This document shows, in pieces, positions 56,811 through 64,000 of a stretch of DNA of 64,000 nucleotides. This DNA is from Desulfurobacterium sp. TC5-1. GTDB taxonomy: Bacteria > Aquificota > Aquificia > Desulfurobacteriales > Desulfurobacteriaceae. The translations under genes and the position numbers were made by a program. The notes below the pieces were generated by a model. That model did not search any database. It was not told the DNA's origin and worked only from the letters and a program-made list of their open reading frames with translations. Numbering within the stretch: the stretch's first letter is position 1; each line of letters starts with the position of its first letter. The stretch spans positions 62,001 to 126,000 of the forward strand of contig NZ_ATXC01000001.1 in NCBI RefSeq assembly GCF_000421485.1. The letters are read 5' to 3'.

Positions 56811-58796
56811 ATGGAAAAGTTTAAGGTTAAATCACAGTTTAAACCGGCAGGAGACCAGCCAAAAGCTATAGAAAAGTTAACTGAAGGTTTAAATAGGGGA
56901 TTAAAGTATCAGACGCTGCTTGGGATAACGGGTAGCGGAAAGACCTTTACCATTGCAAACGTTATAGAGAAGGTTCAAAAGCCAACACTTGTAATTTCTC
57001 ACAACAAAACGTTAGCTGCTCAGCTTTACCATGAGCTTAAAAACTTTTTTCCCGACAATGCCGTTGAGTACTTCATAAGCTATTACGACTACTATCAGCC
57101 TGAAGCCTACCTGCCGAACAGAGATCTATATATAGAGAAGGATTGTTCCATAAATCCTGTTATTGACAGGATGAGGCACTCTGCAACCGTTTCTCTCCTT
57201 ACAAGGCGTGATGTTATTGTTGTCTCGTCTGTTTCCTGCATCTACGGTCTCGGTTCCCCCTCTTTCTATTCTCAATTGGCTTTAAGGTTTGGTGTTGGTG
57301 AAGAGATTAATAGGGATGATGTCATCAGAAAGTTGGTTAATTTAGGTTACGAGAGAAGTGAATTTGACATGCGTCCCGGCATTTTCAAGGTAAGGGGCGA
57401 TGTTATAGACATTTTCCCTGCCGATGTTGAGGACAGATTTATAAGGGTTGAGCTTTTTGGCGATGAAGTGGATTCAATAACGGAGCAGGACTACTTTGAC
57501 AGGAGAGTTATAAGGAGTTTTGACACTTACACCGTCTATCCGGCTTCTCACTACGTTACACCTCATGAGCAACTGATCAGGGCTGTAAGATCTATTGAAG
57601 TAGAGCTTGAAGAGAGGATAAGGTTTTTCCTTGAACAGGATAAAATTGTTGAGGCTAAAAGGATAGAACAGAGGACCCGTTATGACATAGAACTGCTTCT
57701 TGAGATAGGTCACTGTAAGGGTATTGAGAACTACTCACGGCACCTTGACGGCAGAAAACCAGGTGAACCCCCATTTACGCTTCTCGATTACTTTCCCGAC
57801 GATTTTTTAGTGGTGATAGATGAGTCCCACGTTACAATCCCCCAGATAAAGGCGATGTGGCGAGGTGATAGGGCGAGGAAGTTTAACCTTGTTGAGCACG
57901 GTTTCCGTCTTCCTTCCGCCTACGACAACAGGCCTTTGAATTTTGAGGAGTTTTTGGAAAGGCTCAATCAGGTGATTTTTGTTTCTGCAACACCCAGGCC
58001 TTTTGAAATGGAGGTTTCAGAGCAGATTGTTGAACAGATTGTAAGACCGACAGGACTCCTTGATCCAGAAGTTGAGGTGAGAAAGACAGAAGGGCAGATG
58101 GAAGATCTCCTTTCTGAAATTAGAGAGAGGGTTAAGAGAAACGAGAGGGTGCTCGTTACAACGTTAACAAAGAGAACGGCCGAAGAGCTTACCGATTACT
58201 TGCTTGATAGAGGCGTAAGGGCGAAATATCTCCATTCAGAGATAGATTCGGTTGAAAGGGTTGAAATTATAAGGGCTTTAAGGCTTGGTGAGTTTGATGT
58301 TTTGGTTGGTGTTAACCTGTTGAGGGAAGGACTTGACCTTCCAGAAGTTTCTCTTGTTGCAATTCTTGATGCCGATAAAGAGGGATTTTTACGTTCGACA
58401 ACTTCTCTCATCCAGACGATGGGTAGGGCAGCGAGGAACGTTAACGGCAAGGTTATCCTTTACGCAGACAGGATAACCGACTCAATGAAAAAGGCGATAG
58501 ATGAGACAAACAGGCGTCGTGAGATACAGAAGGCTTACAACAAAAAGCACGGTATAGAGCCTACGACTGTCAGAAGAGAGATAGATTCAAGCATTCTTGA
58601 GGATGCAGGCATTGCACCGTTCTTTACGATAAAGGTTAAAGAGGAAGAACTTCCAAAGACGGAAGAGGAGCTTTTTGAAGAGATAGCGAGGCTTGAAAAG
58701 GAGATGAAAGAAGCGGCCAGGAACTGGGAGTTTGAAAAGGCTGCAAAGATAAGGGACAGGATAAAAGAGTTGAGAAAGCTGATAGTTCCTGCTTAA
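56811..58796 (+). CDS. uvrB: Excinuclease ABC subunit B
   Basis: The 661-residue UvrB has Walker [11 protein letters not shown], the beta-hairpin region ([12 protein letters not shown]), the helicase motifs DESHVT and [32 protein letters not shown], and the C-terminal UVR domain ([16 protein letters not shown]) that binds UvrC. It verifies DNA damage in nucleotide excision repair. With mfd in the same window, two partners of transcription-coupled repair are present. No Shine-Dalgarno site is seen; TATAAA/TATACT lie 6-18 bases before the ATG, so a leaderless transcript is possible. Confidence 0.97.
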   Translation: MEKFKVKSQFKPAGDQPKAIEKLTEGLNRGLKYQTLLGITGSGKTFTIANVIEKVQKPTLVISHNKTLAAQLYHELKNFFPDNAVEYFISYYDYYQPEAYLPNRDLYIEKDCSINPVIDRMRHSATVSLLTRRDVIVVSSVSCIYGLGSPSFYSQLALRFGVGEEINRDDVIRKLVNLGYERSEFDMRPGIFKVRGDVIDIFPADVEDRFIRVELFGDEVDSITEQDYFDRRVIRSFDTYTVYPASHYVTPHEQLIRAVRSIEVELEERIRFFLEQDKIVEAKRIEQRTRYDIELLLEIGHCKGIENYSRHLDGRKPGEPPFTLLDYFPDDFLVVIDESHVTIPQIKAMWRGDRARKFNLVEHGFRLPSAYDNRPLNFEEFLERLNQVIFVSATPRPFEMEVSEQIVEQIVRPTGLLDPEVEVRKTEGQMEDLLSEIRERVKRNERVLVTTLTKRTAEELTDYLLDRGVRAKYLHSEIDSVERVEIIRALRLGEFDVLVGVNLLREGLDLPEVSLVAILDADKEGFLRSTTSLIQTMGRAARNVNGKVILYADRITDSMKKAIDETNRRREIQKAYNKKHGIEPTTVRREIDSSILEDAGIAPFFTIKVKEEELPKTEEELFEEIARLEKEMKEAARNWEFEKAAKIRDRIKELRKLIVPA

Positions 58797-58847
58797 CTTG
58801 CGGAGTTAGTATAATTATCCCTCATTACAAAACAGATGGAGGCAGAG

Positions 58848-59408
58848 ATGGCAGAGGTTCAAACAGATCTTAACGTTCAGAAAGAAATAGAGGAGCTTCG
58901 TTCCCTCATAAGAGACATACCTGACTTTCCAAAGCCGGGCATTATATTTAAGGACATCACACCACTTCTTCACAAGCCCTGGGCACTTCAAAAGGTAATA
59001 GATTTCATAGGCAATAGATATGTAGGTGCCGGTGTTGATATTGTTGCAGGTATAGAGTCAAGAGGTTTTATCTTAGCTTCTGCGCTTGCTTACAAAATAG
59101 GTGCAGGACTTGCAATAATTAGAAAACCTGGAAAGCTTCCGTACAAGACGATAAGTGCAACCTATACACTTGAGTACGGTGAAGACAAGATAGAGGTTCA
59201 CGAAGACGCCATTCAGAAAGGGATGAAGGTAATCCTTATAGACGATGTTCTTGCGACAGGTGGTACTATGGGTGCTGCCATAGACCTGATTGAAAAACTT
59301 GGTGGAAATATTGTAAGTATTGACTTTTTACTTGAGCTTACGTTCCTTGGCGGAAGGAAAAGGATACAGGATAGAGGCTATCCTGTATTCTCTCTCATCA
59401 AGTTTTAA
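58848..59408 (+). CDS. apt: Adenine phosphoribosyltransferase
   Basis: A 186-residue protein from the ATG at 58848, with GGAGG six bases upstream; an ATG at 58836 adds four residues but overlaps that site. The PRPP loop VILIDDVLATGGTM and the ESRGFILAS segment are typical of Apt. It salvages adenine to AMP. It has the N-terminal IPDFPKPGIIFKDITPLL of the family. The penicillin-binding protein gene starts about 12 bases after it stops. Confidence 0.95.
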   Translation: MAEVQTDLNVQKEIEELRSLIRDIPDFPKPGIIFKDITPLLHKPWALQKVIDFIGNRYVGAGVDIVAGIESRGFILASALAYKIGAGLAIIRKPGKLPYKTISATYTLEYGEDKIEVHEDAIQKGMKVILIDDVLATGGTMGAAIDLIEKLGGNIVSIDFLLELTFLGGRKRIQDRGYPVFSLIKF

Positions 59409-59421
59409 TTTAGGAGGCGTG

Positions 59422-61350
59422 TTGAGGTTTGTTGCTTTCCTCTTTTCTCTTTTGTTGATATTTTCAAACAGCTGGGCTTCTCCTGCCTACAAGGAGAAGC
59501 TTCTTCCAGATTTTGCAACTACCGTGCTTGACAGACACGGTAACGTTATAGGTTACTTTTACAAAAAGCATTTTAGACTCTATGCCTCTTTTGATGAAAT
59601 TCCTCAAAACCTTATCTGGGCGGTTATATCAGCCGAGGACGCAAGGTTTTATGAACATAAGGGTATAGATCCTGTAGGTTTGCTTAGAGCAGCGGTTAGA
59701 GACATAACTTCCGGCAGGATTGTTCAGGGTGGAAGCACCATTACACAGCAACTTGCGAAGCTTATATTTCTTTCACCTCAAAGGACATTCTCAAGAAAAC
59801 TGAGAGAGATAGGAATTGCAAAAGAGCTTGAGAATAATCTTTCAAAGAATGAAATCTTAGAGCTATACCTTAACTACGTTTACCTTGGAAGTGGAGCCTA
59901 CGGTGTAAAGGCTGCCGCAAGGGTTCTTTTTGGAAAAGATTTAAAAGATCTCTCTCTAACGGAATGTGCGCTGATAGCGGGGCTTATAAGGGGACCTGAA
60001 TACTACAATCCTTTCAAACATCCGGAAAGAGCTTTAAGGCGTAGAAACTGGGTTTTAAAACAGATGTACAAAAACGGTTACATAACTAAGACTATCTACC
60101 TCAATGCTATAAACCAGCCTCTTGGAGTTTTACCCAAACCTGAAAGACCAAGAACTGCCGGGTATGAGCTTGATTTTGTCAGGTTCATGGCGAAAAAAAT
60201 TCTTCCTGCCGAGGAGCTTTATACGGGCGGTTTGACGATAAGAACTACTATAGATGAAGATATTCAAAACTTTGCCCAGAAGGTTCTTTCTTCTTATGCG
60301 GAAAAGTATTCAAAGGAGCACAATCTTAGCGATTTACAGTGCGCTGGAATGGCAATGACAAGACTTGGTGAGGTCCTCTTTGTTGTTGGTGGAACTGATT
60401 ATAAGGAAACGAAACTAAACAGAGCTTTCCAGATTTTAAGGCCTATCGGTTCAACGGCAAAGCCGATAACCTACCTTTCAGCTTTTGAAAAAGGGATTTC
60501 ACCATACGACTATGTTGAGAATACACCTGTTGAATTACCTATGGAGTATGCCGGGAAAGAAAATAGTGAACATGAAGAAGATAAGTATTGGCGTCCGGAA
60601 AACTACTCCCACCACTATACCGATTACATGGAGGTTAAAAATGGTCTCACCTATTCTGTTAACCTTGCAACCATTCATCTTGCGATGAAAATTCCTTCTA
60701 AAGTGAGACAGAATTTTAGAAAGTTTGAATTTACAAAGGGTGATTTCAACCTTTCTTACGTTTTGGGAAGTTTCCCTGCAAACCTTTATAGAATTTTGAG
60801 AGCTTTCTCGGCGATTGAAAACGGCGGTGTTCTTTACAGACCGTTTGTTATAAAAGAAATTCTTGATAAACACAATCAGCTTATCTATAGAGGTGGTCCT
60901 TCATTTAAGAAAGTTGCTGACAGAAAGGACATTGCCATTTTAAGAACTATTCTTCAGGATGTTGTCAGAAAAGGAACAGCAAGACGCATATCCTACCTTG
61001 CAAATGAGTTTGATGTTGCTGGAAAAACTGGAACAACAAATGGCTGGCGGGATGCCTATTTTACAGGGTTTACAACCTCTTTCGTTATGAGTGTATGGTT
61101 CGGCAGGGACAGCTATAAGACACTGTGGAAAGGTGCAGACGGGGGAAGACTTTCATCACCGCCCTGGGCTGAAATTGCAAAAAGGCTTTGCTCTGTTTAC
61201 GGCTGTGGAAAATTTTTGCCTTCCTACGAAGAAGTTGTCAGAAATTATTATCCGTTACCTTCTCTTCCGATTAAGACAGAGATTGACATGTATGTGAAAG
61301 GCAACACTCTTAGTGTTGAAGATTTTGGAATTTTATCGACATTAAACTAA
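59422..61350 (+). CDS. Class A penicillin-binding protein (PBP1A-like)
   Basis: From a TTG at 59422 with AGGAGG four bases upstream (an adjacent GTG at 59419 is also in frame) the product has 642 residues. It has a signal-anchor (FVAFLFSLLLIFSNSWA), a GT51 transglycosylase domain with ISAEDARFYEHKGID, GGSTITQQLAK, KLREIGIAKELE and ELYLNYVYLG, and a transpeptidase domain with SxxK in GSTAKPITY, SVN, and KTGTTN. It polymerises and cross-links peptidoglycan. It is shorter than E. coli PBP1A by about 200 residues, as in other small bacterial versions. Confidence 0.93.
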   Translation: MRFVAFLFSLLLIFSNSWASPAYKEKLLPDFATTVLDRHGNVIGYFYKKHFRLYASFDEIPQNLIWAVISAEDARFYEHKGIDPVGLLRAAVRDITSGRIVQGGSTITQQLAKLIFLSPQRTFSRKLREIGIAKELENNLSKNEILELYLNYVYLGSGAYGVKAAARVLFGKDLKDLSLTECALIAGLIRGPEYYNPFKHPERALRRRNWVLKQMYKNGYITKTIYLNAINQPLGVLPKPERPRTAGYELDFVRFMAKKILPAEELYTGGLTIRTTIDEDIQNFAQKVLSSYAEKYSKEHNLSDLQCAGMAMTRLGEVLFVVGGTDYKETKLNRAFQILRPIGSTAKPITYLSAFEKGISPYDYVENTPVELPMEYAGKENSEHEEDKYWRPENYSHHYTDYMEVKNGLTYSVNLATIHLAMKIPSKVRQNFRKFEFTKGDFNLSYVLGSFPANLYRILRAFSAIENGGVLYRPFVIKEILDKHNQLIYRGGPSFKKVADRKDIAILRTILQDVVRKGTARRISYLANEFDVAGKTGTTNGWRDAYFTGFTTSFVMSVWFGRDSYKTLWKGADGGRLSSPPWAEIAKRLCSVYGCGKFLPSYEEVVRNYYPLPSLPIKTEIDMYVKGNTLSVEDFGILSTLN

Positions 61351-61412
61351 CTGTTGGCTTACTTTTGATTTGATAATTTTGTAAAATTTTTTGAACCTAT
61401 TTAGAGGGTAGG

Positions 61413-62903
61413 TTGTATTATAAAAACATTAAGCGTTCTTTTATAGGTAAGACCCTCCTTATGATTCTTGTTCTCATAGCTTTTTCGATACTTTTATCTG
61501 GAGTATCGGATTTTTTTGTGATTAAAAAAATGGAAACGGAAATTAGAAAAAAAGAGTCCTGTAGAATAAAAAGAGCTTTTCCTTCACTTTTGCATTTATG
61601 TGAGGAAAAAATAGGCAATATGCTTAACAGCTTCGGCATGTGGGACGAGATGGTTCAGAGTGTTAGAGAAAAGAATGTTGACTGGATAAAAGAAATGATG
61701 GATGATGATGAAATGGTTACGTCACAGTTTGACTCCTATGGAGTTTATAATTTGAAGGGTGTTCCTATATATTTAAAAAATCGCATTTTTTCTGATGGAG
61801 AAGTGTCCAAGATAATGTCTTTTATTGATAAAAATTTTAAAGTAGGGAAGATTGCTCATCCTGTAACATTTTTTCATAAATGGGATGGAAAAATATACCA
61901 TGTGGGAATTCTGCCTCTGTGCTGGAACAATGGGAAAGTGGCTTCACAAGGATTTATCTATTTTGCTCACAGGATAGGCAAAAATTCTTTAAAGACCTAT
62001 AGTCAGATTTTATCTTCGAAGGTAGAGATAGATGTTGGTAGATTGAATGGAACAGGTAGCGGTAATTTGATTTTCACGTTTCCCATGAAAGATATTGACG
62101 GAACGATTATTGGTAATTTTAAGTTTTTTGAAGACATGCTTATCATCAGAATTTTTCAAAAAATGAATAAAACATTTATTTTTGTGATGATTATTCTTGT
62201 TATCTGTTATGCAGGAGCTTTTTTATTTGTTTCTACAAGTATTAATAGGGCTATTAAAGAGACTTTTGGAAATATAACCGGCGCTTTAAAAAGGCTGTCT
62301 GAAGGTGATTTTGGTGCCCTTGAAAAACTTGATAAATTCTGTTTGCGAAAGGATGAACTTGGCAATTTGACAAGAAATATCCAAAAAATAGCAGAGCAAC
62401 TTTCTGTGAATCTTTCCACAGATCCTCTTACCGGTATATACAATAGACTCTATTTTTCCAAGAAGTTTGAAGAAGAGATAGAGAGGGCTAAGAGAATGAA
62501 AAGGCCTCTCTCTTTTGTAATTTTTGATCTTGACGATTTTAAAAAGATAAACGATACTTACGGTCACGTTGCCGGTGATCTTGTCCTTAAAAGTTTTGCT
62601 AAGGCGGTATCTTCTTCTGTTCGAAGTCTTGACACATTTGCAAGGATTGGAGGAGAAGAATTTGGGCTCATCCTGCCGGAGACTGATGTGAAAACAGCAG
62701 TGCGGGTGGTTAACAGGATAAAAGAGAGATTTAAGAATGTTTATATACCTGAGATAGGTAAAAAAGTGAAGATTACTTTTAGTGCCGGTGTGGCGGGTTA
62801 TAGAGAAGGTGACAACATGGATGCTCTTTTCCACAGGGCAGATGTAGCTCTTTACAGGGCAAAAGAAAATGGTAAGGATAGAGTGGAGATAGAAGAGGAG
62901 TAG
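61413..62903 (+). CDS. CHASE4-like membrane diguanylate cyclase
   Basis: A 496-residue protein with a TTG start (GAGGGTAGG upstream). A membrane segment (about 14-36), an extracytoplasmic domain (about 40-245) resembling CHASE4, a second membrane segment (about 248-272), a HAMP-like linker (about 275-325) and a GGDEF domain (335-495) with GGEEF at the active site are visible. The I-site RSLD lies five residues before the GGEEF motif, so c-di-GMP product inhibition is predicted. It senses an unknown external signal. It overlaps nothing and precedes the ATP synthase operon by one base. Confidence 0.9.
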   Translation: MYYKNIKRSFIGKTLLMILVLIAFSILLSGVSDFFVIKKMETEIRKKESCRIKRAFPSLLHLCEEKIGNMLNSFGMWDEMVQSVREKNVDWIKEMMDDDEMVTSQFDSYGVYNLKGVPIYLKNRIFSDGEVSKIMSFIDKNFKVGKIAHPVTFFHKWDGKIYHVGILPLCWNNGKVASQGFIYFAHRIGKNSLKTYSQILSSKVEIDVGRLNGTGSGNLIFTFPMKDIDGTIIGNFKFFEDMLIIRIFQKMNKTFIFVMIILVICYAGAFLFVSTSINRAIKETFGNITGALKRLSEGDFGALEKLDKFCLRKDELGNLTRNIQKIAEQLSVNLSTDPLTGIYNRLYFSKKFEEEIERAKRMKRPLSFVIFDLDDFKKINDTYGHVAGDLVLKSFAKAVSSSVRSLDTFARIGGEEFGLILPETDVKTAVRVVNRIKERFKNVYIPEIGKKVKITFSAGVAGYREGDNMDALFHRADVALYRAKENGKDRVEIEEE

Positions 62904-62904
62904 T

Positions 62905-63153
62905 ATGAAGAAAGAAAAGTTCAGAATAACGCAGCAGGATATAAAAGACGCCTCTCTCTCAACGGTGGGTTTAAGTTTCGTGTTTGCCGTGGCCATTGGT
63001 TTTTTTATTGGTTATTATCTTGATAAGTGGCTTAAAACATCTCCCTGGATGACAGTAATCTGGCTTCTTATTGGCCTTGCTGCAGGGTTTAAGAATATCT
63101 ATCTTGCCGTTAGAGAAGGATATGACAGGTATGATAATAGAAAAGATGTTTGA
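62905..63153 (+). CDS. AtpZ-like F0F1 ATP synthase accessory protein
   Basis: An 82-residue protein with two membrane helices (about 20-38 and 45-68) and the GYYLDKWLKTSPWMTVIWLLIGLAAGFKN (in part) core of the AtpZ/AtpI family, which aids c-ring assembly or Mg2+ supply. GGAG occurs shortly upstream within the GGDEF gene end. It overlaps the next gene by 32 bases and opens the ATP synthase operon. Confidence 0.85.
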   Translation: MKKEKFRITQQDIKDASLSTVGLSFVFAVAIGFFIGYYLDKWLKTSPWMTVIWLLIGLAAGFKNIYLAVREGYDRYDNRKDV

Positions 63154-63541
63154 AAGATTATTCTTAAGATTATCCATTGTGGGTTTAGTTGGCTTACTAT
63201 TTTTTCTGATATGGAGGGGTTGGAAATTTGCCAATGCATTTTCTTTCATATACGGCTTTTCTGTGATAATGCTCGATTTTTTAATCCTTGCCCGTTTTTC
63301 GTCTTCTGTGGTCAAGAAAAGATCTATTAAAAAGACCATTACCTATGGCGGGATGTTTTTTAGATATTTTATTGTTTTTCCACTTCTTTATTTTGGCATT
63401 AGGGTTGCACCTGAGTTTATCTTTGCTATAATTAGCGGTGCTGTGTGGGCTAATTTAGCCTTCACAATAGTAATAACTACTCTATTAAAGGAGAGGAGCG
63501 GATGGAGCATGGAGGAGCACAACTCATCACATGGCCGGTAG
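63122..63541 (+). CDS. AtpI-like ATP synthase subunit I
   Basis: A 139-residue protein with four hydrophobic segments (SIVGLVGLLFFLIW, FIYGFSVIMLDFLIL, IVFPLLYFGI, IISGAVWANLAFTIVI). I chose the ATG at 63122 because AGAAGG lies just before it; ATGs at 63131 and 63149 are alternatives. It overlaps AtpZ upstream and atpB downstream by 40 bases. The family is poorly conserved in sequence, so the call rests on topology and position in the operon. Confidence 0.72.
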   Translation: MTGMIIEKMFERLFLRLSIVGLVGLLFFLIWRGWKFANAFSFIYGFSVIMLDFLILARFSSSVVKKRSIKKTITYGGMFFRYFIVFPLLYFGIRVAPEFIFAIISGAVWANLAFTIVITTLLKERSGWSMEEHNSSHGR

Positions 63542-64000
63542 TTTACTGGACATGGATTACCATGGCTTTTGTTATCATTATCTCTTACTTGGTTGCTAAG
63601 AACTTGAAGAAGTATCCCGGAAAGATTCAGTACCTCTTTGAAGCTTTTATAAGCTTTATAGCCGGTGTCCTTTCCGATGCTATTGATGAAGAGAGAGGAT
63701 TGGCGTTCCTGCCGCTTGTTGGTGGATTTGCTTTCTTTATTCTTTTTACAAACCTGGTTGGCCTTATTCCGGGAGCTCATCAGCCCACTTCAAATCTTAA
63801 TACTACGGTTGCCCTTGCTCTTATCTCATTTTTTGCCTACAACATTGTAGCAGTTAGAGAACATGGATTGTTTAATTATTTGAAGCATTTTGCAGGGCCT
63901 ATAAAGGCTCTTGCACCTTTAATGTTTCCTATTGAAGTAATTTCTCACATATCAAGGATTCTTTCTCTCTCTCTGCGTCTTTTCGGTAACATGTTCGGCG
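63502..64000 (+). CDS. atpB: ATP synthase F0 subunit a, 3' end beyond the window
   Basis: From the ATG at 63502 (AGGAGCG upstream) the frame is open to the right edge, giving 166 codons. Residues about 75-105 (AFFILFTNLVGLIPGAH) and the segment SLSLRLFGNMFG with the essential proton-channel Arg identify subunit a. Membrane helices at about 12-32, 70-92 and 105-125 are visible. It forms the proton half-channels with the c-ring. The rest of the atp genes presumably lie to the right. Confidence 0.93.
   Translation, partial: MEHGGAQLITWPVVYWTWITMAFVIIISYLVAKNLKKYPGKIQYLFEAFISFIAGVLSDAIDEERGLAFLPLVGGFAFFILFTNLVGLIPGAHQPTSNLNTTVALALISFFAYNIVAVREHGLFNYLKHFAGPIKALAPLMFPIEVISHISRILSLSLRLFGNMFG

Overview
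The window is a densely coded, roughly 40% G+C (by eye) bacterial chromosome segment. Its proteins are rich in Lys, Glu and Ile and use AGA/AGG for Arg, which suggests a thermophile. It encodes two unrelated hydrogenases, a 4Fe-4S-type CysH, a tandem DUF507-like protein and an F-type ATP synthase start. Together these point to a hydrogen-using anaerobic thermophile. I favour a deep-branching Aquificota, Desulfurobacteriaceae-like organism, but this is an inference from gene content without a search.

Layout: 1-4.7 kb (minus) holds a truncated FIST-domain sensor, rluD and mutS. 4.9-12.9 kb (plus) is a compact operon for a periplasmic, membrane-anchored [FeFe] hydrogenase: large subunit, Tat-signal small subunit, cytochrome b, an aspartase-like lyase, and the maturases HydF, HydG and HydE, with a small unknown protein between hydG and hydE. 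12.9-15.1 kb has a FmdB-type zinc ribbon, a decayed ATPase pseudogene and a phosphomannomutase. 15.2-21.5 kb (minus) is mfd followed by an Frh-like [NiFe] hydrogenase (large, small and FrhB-like subunits) and an ArsR regulator. 21.6-24.6 kb (plus) has a possible tiny membrane protein, pheA, a CDF transporter and rsmH.

24.6-32.7 kb is an accessory island that looks like defence or stress genes. It contains a Phd-type antitoxin with an unknown 90-aa protein and an AbiEii-like nucleotidyltransferase; a PLD-HerA fusion ATPase; a second nucleotidyltransferase with an unknown 213-aa partner; an AAA+ ATPase with an unknown 235-aa partner; and a WYL-type regulator that lacks a normal start codon and has an inverted repeat at its promoter. 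This is the best place in the window to look for something undescribed.

32.7-45.2 kb (plus) returns to housekeeping: an RlmL-like methyltransferase, cysH, a small conserved-looking protein, then a strong promoter, an L10 leader RNA, rplJ, rplL, rpoB and rpoC, ending at a strong bidirectional terminator. 45.2-50 kb has an HD phosphohydrolase, a Fur-family regulator, a small membrane coiled-coil protein, gyrB and tRNA-Thr(CGU). 50-56.8 kb has a divergent NRAMP-related transporter, truD, a class I amidotransferase, an FtsB/DivIC-like protein, a DUF507-like protein and a large TPR protein. 56.8-64 kb (plus) has uvrB, apt, a class A penicillin-binding protein, a diguanylate cyclase, and the start of the ATP synthase operon (atpZ-like, atpI-like, and atpB cut by the window edge).

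The two hydrogenases suggest a division of labour: a periplasmic one that passes electrons into the membrane, and a cytoplasmic one that reduces a soluble carrier. No rRNA, CRISPR array or intact insertion sequence was seen.
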